This document shows, one piece after another, positions 45,269 to 53,680 of a stretch of 64,000 nt of DNA. The DNA lies in the NCBI GenBank assembly GCA_947452535.1, contig CANGCM010000003.1, forward strand, positions 36,331-100,330, written 5' to 3'. This DNA is from Burkholderiaceae bacterium. GTDB lineage: Bacteria; Pseudomonadota; Gammaproteobacteria; Burkholderiales; Burkholderiaceae. The stretch's first letter is position 1. Each line of letters starts with the position of its first letter. The position numbers and the translations under genes are program-made. Under the pieces are notes generated by a model. The model saw only the letters and a list, made by a program, of their open reading frames with translations. It was not told the DNA's origin and ran no database searches.

Positions 45269-45594
45269 GACACAGTGATTTTTGCTTGATTTACCGCCTC
45301 GTAGCCATTATCTCCCAGCCATTTAAATTCCAGCGTTCCAGAAGCTACTGCCACAGTGTTGAAAATGATGAGGGGGTTGGCTCCGATGCCTGGATAAAAA
45401 TCCGCCCTGAATACTTCCTCACCGTTGTACTGACAGGTAAAAAGACGAATGATGTCGCGAGGTATTCGCTTACCATCTTCGGTATATCCATAGCCCGTCT
45501 CCATATCGTGCTGGACGATGGCTCGGATCTCAATAATGGAACCTTTTTTTGCCTGAGCGGGAACTGTAATACCTGTACGCGAGGTCTTGCTCAT
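45265..45594 (-). CDS. soxZ: SoxZ, sulfur carrier partner
   Basis: This 109-residue immunoglobulin-like protein has the SoxZ pattern GSIIEIRAIVQHDMETGYGY and DGKRIPRDIIRLFTCQYNGEEVF. It forms the SoxYZ heterodimer that carries the thiosulfate sulfane intermediate. No signal peptide is seen; SoxZ is normally exported along with SoxY. It overlaps soxY and soxA by 4 nt each. Confidence 0.95.
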   Translation of the reverse strand: MSKTSRTGITVPAQAKKGSIIEIRAIVQHDMETGYGYTEDGKRIPRDIIRLFTCQYNGEEVFRADFYPGIGANPLIIFNTVAVASGTLEFKWLGDNGYEAVNQAKITVS

Positions 45595-46076
45595 ACCGAC
45601 TCCGTGCAGGCAGATAAGGTTACTAAAGTATCAGCATGGCCTTGCCAAAAACTACCATCACTCATATGGGCAATAGCCCATACCCTTTGCGAGTCGGCCA
45701 ATCTAACCCGTGTCGTTAAGTCAGCTCGGCCAGAGCGGGGCGTGAAATAAGCAGAAAAGATATTGGGGAGCGGGTTGCCCTCTGCAATGACATGCACTGC
45801 CTTAACGTAGTTACTTGCAGTCATTGGACTCTCTATGGAAAGTTTTAGCACCACTAAATTACCACTCTCCACCAATGGCGGAATGACTAGCTTTACCCGT
45901 CCATCCTGAATACTATTTGAGCCGACTATCTTTGCAATCGCCTCCATCGCCTCCGGCTTTTTCGCTGCGACAGAGCATGGAGTGAGCCCACTCGCTAAAC
46001 CTAACATTCCCAGCGCAGATAAATAGAGTCTGCGAGTGAGATTAGGGGAGGCGGACTTTGCTGTGAATGCATTCAT
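45591..46076 (-). CDS. soxY: SoxY, sulfur carrier with a variant C-terminal tail
   Basis: This 161-residue protein has a Tat signal (TRRLYLSAL, Arg15-Arg16) and a SoxY domain. The substrate-carrying cysteine is Cys157. The usual C-terminal GGCGG swinging arm is replaced by SACTESV, leaving Cys157 in a different sequence and adding four residues after it. It pairs with SoxZ to shuttle sulfur between SoxAX and downstream enzymes. A second cysteine sits near residue 34, in or next to the signal region. Confidence 0.88.
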   Translation of the reverse strand: MNAFTAKSASPNLTRRLYLSALGMLGLASGLTPCSVAAKKPEAMEAIAKIVGSNSIQDGRVKLVIPPLVESGNLVVLKLSIESPMTASNYVKAVHVIAEGNPLPNIFSAYFTPRSGRADLTTRVRLADSQRVWAIAHMSDGSFWQGHADTLVTLSACTESV

Positions 46077-46092
46077 AGTGATATTTTAATTC

Positions 46093-46542
46093 TTATTGAA
46101 CAGCTGTTGTTTTCAGACTCACCAGAAAAGCGACGACATCTTCAATTTCTTGAGCGCTTAATATCGTTTGACCTTCAAACTTGGCAGCCACTCGATTTAG
46201 CCCTTCTGCTCTGTAATAAGAAGGCATGATTGTGCCGGGATTAAAACGGCTGGGGTCTACTATTCTGGCTCGCAACTGGGCTGCGCTGAGGCGCCCAACA
46301 CTAGCGCCAATATCTGGCGCCAAATTTCCCTGAAAGCGCTCCTCCGGAAATGGCCCGTTGTGACAGAGTAGGCATAAGCCTGTTTGACGACTGGCAACAA
46401 TCATGCGGCCTTTAGCTGCATCCCCAGGAGATAAAGTCAGGGGATTCACAATCGCATCCCCCGACCAGGTTTGGGCTTGAATTGGGTGAGCAAGAGATAA
46501 GGTCAACACAGTTAGCAATACCGCTGCTAGTCTGCCTCTCAT
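46093..46542 (-). CDS. soxX: SoxX, monohaem cytochrome c
   Basis: I chose the ATG at 46542 (MRGRLAAVLLTVLTLSLAH), which gives a clean signal peptide. A GTG at 46575 is in frame upstream. The mature protein has one CLLCH haem motif and a TIMPSYY methionine ligand region. It forms SoxAX with soxA, the c-type cytochrome pair of the Sox system. It starts 40 nt after the IorB-type gene with no terminator between, so it may be co-transcribed with that gene. Confidence 0.92.
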   Translation of the reverse strand: MRGRLAAVLLTVLTLSLAHPIQAQTWSGDAIVNPLTLSPGDAAKGRMIVASRQTGLCLLCHNGPFPEERFQGNLAPDIGASVGRLSAAQLRARIVDPSRFNPGTIMPSYYRAEGLNRVAAKFEGQTILSAQEIEDVVAFLVSLKTTAVQ

Positions 46543-46582
46543 TAGCGCTTGCCCAATCCCATATACAAGTAACACAAGTAAC

Positions 46583-48838
46583 TTAGACCAACTTGATGCC
46601 GCTATTTTTCAATGGCACTGTACGTAAGCGTTTACCAGTCGCACGATAAATTGCATTCAGTACTGCTGGCGCTGCTACTGCAATGGTTGGCTCACCAACA
46701 CCACCCCAGTCTTTACCGCCACCCTGAATGATGATAGTTTCAACCCTAGGCATCTGTGACAGACGAATAGAGTTAAAAGTATCAAAGTTCTTTTGAACAA
46801 CTGCGCCCTTCTCAATCGTAATTTCTTCTTCGAAGAGTGCAGACAAACCATATACAAAAGAACCCGCAACCTGGCGAGAAACTTGTGCTGGATTAACCAC
46901 ATAGCCCGGGTCTGTTGCAGCCACAATGCGATGAATCTTCACCTCATTACCATTGGTCACAGATAACTCGCATGCAGCGGCAACATAGCTGCCGTATGAG
47001 CCCATCTGAGCGACGCCACGGAAGACGCCTGGCTTAGCAGGCTTTGTCCAACCAATCCCATCCGCTACTGCATTGAGCACTGCTAAGGCACGAGGATACT
47101 TCTCCATATGTTTGCGACGGAACTCCACCGCATCCATACCCGTAGCTTCAGCCATCTCATCCATAAAAGTTTCAAGGAATATTGCATTTTGATTGACATT
47201 CACACCACGCCAAAATCCTGGTGGAACGTGACTATTGCGCATGGCGTGATCAACCATCAAATTCGGGAAGCTATAAGTAATGCCATGTTCGCCTGCGACA
47301 TCTAAGCCCTGAAATACGGCAGGATCCTTACCCTTGTTAGCCGCTACGACTGCTGGACGGACTGCCGCCAAAATAGATTGGCCTGATAAGCGCATATTGA
47401 GACCGGTAATATTTTTCTTTTCATCAATCGCTGCAGTCATTTTGCACATCATGACGGGGTGATAACGACCCTGGGTCATATCCTCTTCACGAGTCCAAAT
47501 CAATTTGATTGGTGTGCCCGGCATTTGCTTGGCAATATTGACTGCTTGCGTTGTGTAATCTTGGAAAGCACCACGACGACCAAATCCGCCACCGAGATTG
47601 ACTTTATAGACATTACATTTTTCAGCAGGCAAGCCTGAAGCGGCAATCACCGCAGCCAAGGAAGATTCGCCATCTTGAGTGGGAACCCAAGCTTCGCAGG
47701 AATCTGTTGTCCACTTCGCAGTAGCGGTTTGAGGTTCTAGAGTGGCATGATTTAAATAGGGGTAGAAATACGTTGCCTCAATCGTTTTAGACGCTTTAGC
47801 AATGGCCTCTTTAGCATCGCCATTGGAATTACCCACAAAAGTGTCAGTGGCAGTTAAGCCTTCTTCCAATATCTTCTTGATCGAAGCGCTGGAAACGTTG
47901 CCATTAGCGCCGTTATCCCAAACAATGTTGACTGCATCTAAACCTGTCTTTGCCTGCCAGAAAGTATCGGCAATCACCGCAATCGAAGCATCATTTACTT
48001 GAATCACCTTCCTCACGCCCTTCATACTGGAGGCTTTAGAAGCATCATAGCTTTTGACTTTGCCACCAAAGACGGGAGACTCTTTAATAGTAGCTACTAG
48101 CATTCCAGGCATCTTTAAATCAATGGCATATACCTGCTTACCGGTGACCTTATCTGCAGTGCCGTCAATACGACTGACTGACTTGCCAATCAAGGTCCAT
48201 TCTTTAGGATCTTTTAAAGGAATTTCTTTTGGTACTTCTAGTTGTGAAGCAGCTACAGACACTTTACCGAAGGTCGTTTTACGTCCAGAAGGTGTATGGG
48301 TAATCACACTGTCTTTAGCTACGCACTCTGATACGGGAACATTCCACTGATTAGCTGCTGCCTGAACCAGCATGATGCGAGCTGCTGCGCCGCCCTTACG
48401 AACATATTGCTCAGAGGTACGAATACCACGGCTACCACCCGTAGAGTAGCTACCCCAGGCTTGCTTGCGCTTGAGACTCTCGGCCGGGGATGGATACTCG
48501 TAAGACACTTTTTTCCAGTCACATTGCAATTCTTCGGCAACCATTTGCGCCAAACCAGTAATCGTTCCTTGGCCCATCTCGGAGCGCACGATACGCACAA
48601 CGATGTCGTCATTTGGCTTTACTACCACCCAAACTCCAATCTCAGGGCTTGCAAGTGGTGCCATGGAGGTAGTACTGGTACCCATAGCAGCATTCGCAGC
48701 AGACATGAATGAGAGGTCAAAGCCAATTGCTAACCCTGTGGCAATGGCACTAGAGCCAACGATGAAGTGGCGACGTGAAGTATTCGTAGCTTCTGTATTT
48801 GTTGCTTTATTAGTTACTGCATTAGTTATTTTGCTCAT
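46583..48838 (-). CDS. IorB-type molybdenum hydroxylase large subunit
   Basis: This 751-residue xanthine-dehydrogenase-superfamily subunit has a Tat signal (SRRHFIVGSS, Arg22-Arg23) and a molybdenum-cofactor region. A C-terminal GGVGEPTIA motif holds the catalytic Glu, with RATGKRLRTVPL after it. The best fit is isoquinoline 1-oxidoreductase-type beta subunit, or a related aldehyde or N-heterocycle oxidase. The true substrate is unknown. It is Tat-exported, so it acts in the periplasm with cytochrome partners. It is 9 nt after the iron-sulfur subunit. Confidence 0.9.
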   Translation of the reverse strand: MSKITNAVTNKATNTEATNTSRRHFIVGSSAIATGLAIGFDLSFMSAANAAMGTSTTSMAPLASPEIGVWVVVKPNDDIVVRIVRSEMGQGTITGLAQMVAEELQCDWKKVSYEYPSPAESLKRKQAWGSYSTGGSRGIRTSEQYVRKGGAAARIMLVQAAANQWNVPVSECVAKDSVITHTPSGRKTTFGKVSVAASQLEVPKEIPLKDPKEWTLIGKSVSRIDGTADKVTGKQVYAIDLKMPGMLVATIKESPVFGGKVKSYDASKASSMKGVRKVIQVNDASIAVIADTFWQAKTGLDAVNIVWDNGANGNVSSASIKKILEEGLTATDTFVGNSNGDAKEAIAKASKTIEATYFYPYLNHATLEPQTATAKWTTDSCEAWVPTQDGESSLAAVIAASGLPAEKCNVYKVNLGGGFGRRGAFQDYTTQAVNIAKQMPGTPIKLIWTREEDMTQGRYHPVMMCKMTAAIDEKKNITGLNMRLSGQSILAAVRPAVVAANKGKDPAVFQGLDVAGEHGITYSFPNLMVDHAMRNSHVPPGFWRGVNVNQNAIFLETFMDEMAEATGMDAVEFRRKHMEKYPRALAVLNAVADGIGWTKPAKPGVFRGVAQMGSYGSYVAAACELSVTNGNEVKIHRIVAATDPGYVVNPAQVSRQVAGSFVYGLSALFEEEITIEKGAVVQKNFDTFNSIRLSQMPRVETIIIQGGGKDWGGVGEPTIAVAAPAVLNAIYRATGKRLRTVPLKNSGIKLV

Positions 48839-48847
48839 GATCGTTCC

Positions 48848-49297
48848 TTATGCCTTGCTCACAGCATGAATAGCATCACGCACTTGTTGGAAGGTTCCGC
48901 AACGGCAGATATTCGTTACTGCTGCATCAATCTGCGCATCTGTAGGTTTAGGGGTATTGCGCAACAAAGCAGTGGTTGCCATCACCATGCCAGATTGGCA
49001 GTAACCACATTGAGGCACCTGGTTGTCGACCCATGCTTTTTGCACTTTGGAAAGCTGGCCATTTTTTTCTAGACTTTCGATCGTTTCGATTTTCTTACCT
49101 GCTGCAGCACTCACCGGAATGGCACAGCTGCGAATAGCTTGGCCATCAAACAGCACAGTACAGGCACCACATTGGCCAACACCGCAACCATATTTAGTAC
49201 CAGTTAAGCCAACATGATCCCGAATCACCCACAATAAAGGAGTGTCTGGATCAACATCCACCTTGTACTTTTTTCCGTTGACGTTTAAGTCAGCCAT
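48848..49297 (-). CDS. IorA-type 2Fe-2S subunit
   Basis: I chose the ATG at 49297 (MADLNVNGKKYKV), 18 codons inside the longest frame. It has an AGGAG ribosome-binding site and fits the family's start. The 149-residue protein has a plant-type 2Fe-2S site (GCGVGQCGACTVLFDG) and a second 2Fe-2S domain (CGYCQSGMVMA, then NICRCGTF). It passes electrons from the molybdenum subunit. No cytochrome subunit of the Ior type follows, but soxX is close. Confidence 0.92.
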   Translation of the reverse strand: MADLNVNGKKYKVDVDPDTPLLWVIRDHVGLTGTKYGCGVGQCGACTVLFDGQAIRSCAIPVSAAAGKKIETIESLEKNGQLSKVQKAWVDNQVPQCGYCQSGMVMATTALLRNTPKPTDAQIDAAVTNICRCGTFQQVRDAIHAVSKA

Positions 49298-49390
49298 GAG
49301 TGCTCTCCTATGTGTTTTTCGAGTGAAGTCGTATCTATTAGATAAGACCATGTTATTGATGTGTTTATCTTAACTAAGAAATAATTTATT

Positions 49391-49414
49391 GCCCTGCAAC
49401 ATTTATTGCGGGGC
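49391..49414. other. Hairpin between iorA-type gene and lrgA
   Basis: GCCCTGCAA (49391-49399), a 6-nt loop and TTGCGGGGC (49406-49414) form a 9-bp stem with one G-T pair. It ends 14 nt before the lrgA start codon, so it may lie in the lrgA leader or overlap its promoter. No terminator T-run is present. Confidence 0.4.
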
Positions 49415-49428
49415 AGTAAGATCAGATA

Positions 49429-49782
49429 ATGATCTCCGGCCTCGTCCAAATCCTGCTCTTTCAAAGCCTAGGAGAGCTTGTTTCTAAATTTGTCCTTCCC
49501 ACTCTTCCTGGCCCCGTTATTGGACTGGTACTCCTCATTATTTGGCTAGTACTGCGCAAAGGGGTTAACCCAGAATTGGCTTTTGTAGCAGATGGCTTTA
49601 GCCAGTATTTCGGACTCTTATTTGTCCCTGCTGCCGTTGGCGTGGTTCTGTTCCTGCCACAACTCAAAACCAATGCTTTGGCGATTGTGAGCGCCCTGAT
49701 TGCTAGTGTGATTCTGACGATTGCCACCAGCGCAATCGTTGTCCGCTTTTTCAGCGCTAAGGCTACAGAGGTCGACTCATGA
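49429..49782 (+). CDS. lrgA: CidA/LrgA-family membrane protein
   Basis: This 117-residue protein is almost wholly hydrophobic with four predicted membrane helices. It carries the LrgA signature LGELVSKFVLPTLPGPVIGLVLLIIWLVLR. Family members act like holins and affect export of metabolites such as pyruvate or murein hydrolases. It overlaps lrgB by 4 nt, the usual lrgAB pairing. Confidence 0.9.
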   Translation: MISGLVQILLFQSLGELVSKFVLPTLPGPVIGLVLLIIWLVLRKGVNPELAFVADGFSQYFGLLFVPAAVGVVLFLPQLKTNALAIVSALIASVILTIATSAIVVRFFSAKATEVDS

Positions 49783-50504
49783 GTGAGAAGCACTCCATCG
49801 TCGAAATTTGGGTTTATCTATCCGGCAGCCCTTTATTTGCGCTCTTTATTACTTTGGCCGCCTTTCAAATTGGACTCTGGGTTTACAAGACTGCGAAGCA
49901 GAATCCTCTGGCTAATCCAGTAGCAATTGCCATCATCTTGGTAGCCAGCATGATTCAGTTCATTGAAATGCCCTACTCCACCTACTTTGAAGGCGCGCAG
50001 TTCATTCACTTTTTATTAGGCTCAGCAACCGTGTCTTTGGCAATCCCGATTTATAGAGGATTAAACAGCTTGAAAGGTCGATCTCTTCCTTTAATTGCAT
50101 CCATGCTTGCCGGTAGCTTGGTATCGATCATCAGTGCAGTCAACATCGCTAAATTATTTGGGGCTGACTCCAGCATTACTGGCGCAATGTATCCTAAGTC
50201 CGTTACCGCACCCATTGCGATGGGTATCGCAGAACGCATTGGCGTATCGCCAACATTGACAGCGATTTTTGCCGTGACCACCGGTATTTTAGGGGCTATT
50301 TTGGCACCCTTTATTCTCAATGCATTAGGAATGAAGGCTTGGTGGCAGCGAGGCTTTGCCATTGGCATTGGAGCACATGGTATCGGCACCTCGAGAGCCT
50401 TTAGCATTCATCCTGTGGCGGGCACTTATGCCAGTCTTGCGATGGGCATGAATGGCGTGATTAGTGCCGTTGCCATTCCTATTCTCTATCACCTCTTCAA
50501 TTAA
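49779..50504 (+). CDS. lrgB: LrgB-family membrane protein
   Basis: This 241-residue protein has six to seven predicted membrane helices and the LrgB stretches MYPKSVTAPIAMGIAERIG and GFAIGIGAHGIGTSRAF. It works with LrgA as a membrane transport pair. Translation is coupled by a 4-nt overlap. A GTGCC/GGCAC hairpin follows near 50585 without a clear T-run. Confidence 0.92.
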   Translation: MSEKHSIVEIWVYLSGSPLFALFITLAAFQIGLWVYKTAKQNPLANPVAIAIILVASMIQFIEMPYSTYFEGAQFIHFLLGSATVSLAIPIYRGLNSLKGRSLPLIASMLAGSLVSIISAVNIAKLFGADSSITGAMYPKSVTAPIAMGIAERIGVSPTLTAIFAVTTGILGAILAPFILNALGMKAWWQRGFAIGIGAHGIGTSRAFSIHPVAGTYASLAMGMNGVISAVAIPILYHLFN

Positions 50505-50662
50505 TAATCTAATCTAGCCTCAGTCTCATCAATACTCAAAAATGGAGCATGATGCACTCGAAGTGGGCAGTAAATTTCATCTCCGTGCCTAAGGGCACAC
50601 TCAGATATCCATTACCACTTTAAACTGATGTTTTTCTAATACCATAGAACTATTACTTAAAG

Positions 50663-51658
50663 ATGATTGAAATGAACCACTTAAAACACCTCTATGGCCG
50701 CATCCTCGTAGCTTTACTATTTTCATTAGGTCTTTGCACTCAAGCAGCCGCTGAGGCGGATTGGCCCAAGAAACCCATCATCGCCATTCTGCCTTTCCCT
50801 GCCGGCGGATCTACTGATGTATTTGCCCGGGCAATCTCTGTACCGCTTGGCGAGGCACTTGGTCAGCCCATCGTGATTGAAAATAAACCGGGTGCAGGCG
50901 GGATGATCGCTTTGGGTGCGGCAGCTAAAGCTACGCCCGATGGTTATACCCTGCTGTTTAGTGCGCTAACGAATCAATCCATATCTCAAGCACTCTTTAA
51001 AAATCCACCCGCCGATTTAACCAAAGACTTTACCTCCATCTGCTTGGTTGGCACCATACCGCATTTGATCGTCGTCAATCCTTCTGTGCCAGCAAAAAAT
51101 CTACCGGAACTGATTGCGTTTATTAAATCCAAACCGGGTAACTTTAACTATGCGTCCCAAGGAAATGGCAGCCTGTCCCATTTAGAGGCAACCTTGTTTA
51201 TGCAGCGTATTGGCGCAACAGGCACGCATATTCCTTACAAGGGTAGCGCGTTCGCTTTGCCAGATTTAATTGCAGGTAACACGCTGATGATGTTCGATAG
51301 CGTCACAGCATCTTTGCCCCATATTCAAAGTGGTAAGTTACGCCCCATCGCTATTGCAGCTGCAGAGCGTTCACCACTAATGCCTAATGTGCCGACCTTA
51401 GGACAAGATGGGATGAAACAGTTTGATGTTGAGAACCTGTATGCCATCTTCACACCCAAGGGAACTCCCCCAGCTATCACCGCCCGACTGGAAAGAGAGA
51501 TTCGGAAGATTTTGGCCAACCCAGACTTTAAGGTACGCCTAGGCAACCAGGGTATTCATCCCCAGTTCGCTAATGCGGAGCAATTGTCCGCCATTACCCA
51601 AAGCGAGCATGACAAATGGGCAAAAGTTGTTAAGTCTGCAAATGTTAAAATTGATTAA
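50663..51658 (+). CDS. Bug-family tricarboxylate-binding protein
   Basis: This 331-residue protein has a signal peptide (about 1-31) and the Bug pattern WPKKPIIAILPFPAGGSTDVFARAISVPL, IENKPGAGGMIALGAAAKATPDGYTLL, IPYKGSAFALPDLIAGNTLMMFD and AIFTPKGTPPAITARLE. It binds a small carboxylate in the periplasm. No TctAB genes are adjacent. It is the third such orphan in the window. A gamma-glutamyltransferase homologue follows 75 nt later on the same strand, so co-transcription is possible. Confidence 0.93.
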   Translation: MIEMNHLKHLYGRILVALLFSLGLCTQAAAEADWPKKPIIAILPFPAGGSTDVFARAISVPLGEALGQPIVIENKPGAGGMIALGAAAKATPDGYTLLFSALTNQSISQALFKNPPADLTKDFTSICLVGTIPHLIVVNPSVPAKNLPELIAFIKSKPGNFNYASQGNGSLSHLEATLFMQRIGATGTHIPYKGSAFALPDLIAGNTLMMFDSVTASLPHIQSGKLRPIAIAAAERSPLMPNVPTLGQDGMKQFDVENLYAIFTPKGTPPAITARLEREIRKILANPDFKVRLGNQGIHPQFANAEQLSAITQSEHDKWAKVVKSANVKID

Positions 51659-51733
51659 GCATCAACTCAGAATTAACTCAGCCTAATTAAGCATACATTC
51701 CATTGCAGCATCCCCACTAAATAGATTGCATCC

Positions 51734-53323
51734 ATGTTGATTTCTCCTCCCTATGGTGGCGCTCGCGCCCCAGTCCTCGCCAAGAATGCGGTAGCTAGCT
51801 CACAGCCCTTGGCTACGCAAGCGGGTATCGAGGCCTTGCAAAATGGTGGCAATGCGGTTGATGCTGCCCTAGCTACTGCGATCACACTCACAGTAGTAGA
51901 GCCTACGATGAATGGCCTGGGTGGTGACAGCTTTGCATTAATTTGGGATGGTAAAAAACTTCAGGGTATGAATGCCTCCGGTCGTGCACCAGGCGCCTGG
52001 ACCCCAGAATATTTTGCTGGTAAAACAGCAATGGATTTGATTGGCTGGAACACAGTAACGGTACCGGGCATGGTGTCTGGATGGATTGCGCTCTCCCGAA
52101 AATTTGGCAAGCTACCCTTTGCGCAACTATTTAAGCGTGCGATTGATTACGCAGAGAATGGCTTTCCAGTCTCTCCGGTCATTGCACGTCAATGGCTTGA
52201 AGCTGTTCCAGTCTTACAGAATCAACCTGGCTTTCGCGAGTCCTTCTTGTTGGATGGTAAAGCACCTACTGCCGGTCAACTTTGGCGCCACCCCGCTCAA
52301 GCCAAAACACTGCGCGAGATTGCAGATACCGAAGGTGAATCTTTTTACACCGGCAAGTTAGCACAAAGCATGGTTGACTTTGCTCAAAGTACAGGTGGGT
52401 GTTTTACGATGGCAGACTTTGCCAATCATCGGATGGACTGGGTTGAACCCCTAGCCTTTGATTATGGTGACTACACCTTACATGAGATCCCCCCGAATGG
52501 CTCGGGTATTGCAGCTCAAATAGCACTCGGTATTTTGCAGGCAGCGAATGCAAAGCAATATCCCGCTAACTCTGCACAACGAATTCATCTACAAGTAGAG
52601 GCAATGCGTATGGCCTTTGCTGATGCTCACGCACACGTCTCTGATGCCAGTACGATGAGAGTGCCACCGAGTGCTTTATTAGATAGGAAGTATTTAGCAA
52701 GTCGCGCTGCGCTGATTAATCACCATCAAGCAGGAACGTATGGTGCAGGAGATCCACACGCTGGTGGCACTGTCTATCTTTGCGCTGCCGATGACTCTGG
52801 CATGATGATTTCTTATATCCAGTCCAACTTCAAAGGCTTTGGTTCTGGAGTCGTTGCTCCGGGTGGTATTGCATTCCAAAACCGGGGCATGGGCTTTAGC
52901 TTGGTCGATGGCCACCCCAACCAAGTGGCTCCAGGTAAGCGTCCTTTTCATACCATCATTCCTGCGTTCCTCACTAAAGGGAATCAACCCGCCATGGCCT
53001 TTGGCGTGATGGGTGGCAACATGCAGCCACAAGGACATCTTCAGTTTGTGATGCGCTTTGTCGATGAGCATCTCAATCCACAGGCCTGCTCTGATGCACC
53101 TCGCTGGAGAATTGATGATGTGGGTAAGCTCACAGTTGAAGCCTCTATGCCAACTGCTGTAGTAGAAGGCTTAAAGGCAATGGGACATGAAGTCACTGTC
53201 ATGCCAGCCAACAGCCTAGAGTTTGGTAGCGCTCAAGCTATTGCGCTATTAGGAGAAGAAACGAAAGAGGCTTATATCGCTGGTAGTGATCATCGCCGCG
53301 ATGGATTGGCGGCTGGTTTTTAA
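51734..53323 (+). CDS. Gamma-glutamyltransferase-family hydrolase
   Basis: This 529-residue Ntn hydrolase has the GGT arrangement. The alpha chain shows NGLGGDSFALIW and GWNTVTVPGMVSGWI. Thr346 (HAGGTVYLC) is the predicted autocleavage nucleophile, and the beta chain follows, with FQNRGMGFSLV and FGVMGGNMQPQGH. No signal peptide is visible, so it is likely cytoplasmic, unlike glutathione-degrading periplasmic GGT. The substrate is probably a gamma-glutamyl compound or another amide. It follows a Bug protein gene. Confidence 0.92.
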   Translation: MLISPPYGGARAPVLAKNAVASSQPLATQAGIEALQNGGNAVDAALATAITLTVVEPTMNGLGGDSFALIWDGKKLQGMNASGRAPGAWTPEYFAGKTAMDLIGWNTVTVPGMVSGWIALSRKFGKLPFAQLFKRAIDYAENGFPVSPVIARQWLEAVPVLQNQPGFRESFLLDGKAPTAGQLWRHPAQAKTLREIADTEGESFYTGKLAQSMVDFAQSTGGCFTMADFANHRMDWVEPLAFDYGDYTLHEIPPNGSGIAAQIALGILQAANAKQYPANSAQRIHLQVEAMRMAFADAHAHVSDASTMRVPPSALLDRKYLASRAALINHHQAGTYGAGDPHAGGTVYLCAADDSGMMISYIQSNFKGFGSGVVAPGGIAFQNRGMGFSLVDGHPNQVAPGKRPFHTIIPAFLTKGNQPAMAFGVMGGNMQPQGHLQFVMRFVDEHLNPQACSDAPRWRIDDVGKLTVEASMPTAVVEGLKAMGHEVTVMPANSLEFGSAQAIALLGEETKEAYIAGSDHRRDGLAAGF

Positions 53324-53329
53324 AGCGGC

Positions 53330-53482
53330 TTACCACTCTATATATTTATCCTCTAGATTCGGAAATTCACCGAGAATTAAATAATCATCACCATGCTTGG
53401 CGATATCTTTTGAGGCCTCACTCCAGCCAGCTCTGGATATTCTTTTTTTGGAGGTGATGGCTTTGCATCGTTTTTTGTCGAA
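53330..53482 (-). pseudogene. Remnant of a MazE-type antitoxin
   Basis: On the minus strand a 50-codon frame opens after a stop codon at 53485 and ends at 53330. It has no usable start codon. The translation runs through RISRAGWSEASKDIAKHGDD and then LGEFPNLEDKYIEW, like the C-terminal toxin-binding tail of AbrB/MazE-family antitoxins. The DNA-binding N-terminus is missing. A 47-codon frame from an ATG at 53520 overlaps it in another phase across an A7 run. No MazF gene is seen. This fills most of the 357-nt gap after the GGT gene; the rest shows no further gene. Confidence 0.55.
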
Positions 53483-53655
53483 CTAACAGACCCATCATTC
53501 TTAATAAGATCTTTTTTCATAGGAATCGAATTGAGTAATAACACGAGAAATTTTAGTGGGGATTACCACTCCACTCTCTTGAAATAAATTCCACTCTTTC
53601 AATCATGGGTTAATTCACTCATTCAGTTCTAGAGCCCATCTCTTTGATAAAATAT

Positions 53656-53671
53656 GTATATACAATACAAT
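53656..53671. repeat. 16-bp direct repeat, copy 1 (before toxin)
   Basis: GTATATACAATACAAT at 53656-53671, just upstream of the toxin start at 53681, is identical to the sequence at 53943-53958 near the toxin's end. The core TGTATATACA is palindromic. It is likely an operator for the downstream antitoxin. Confidence 0.8.
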
Positions 53672-53680
53672 GGTGATGGA

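Noticed and set aside
45253..45750. Long plus-strand frame (165 codons) opposite soxY-soxZ
   Set aside because: It lies entirely antisense to two clear sox genes and its translation shows no family pattern.
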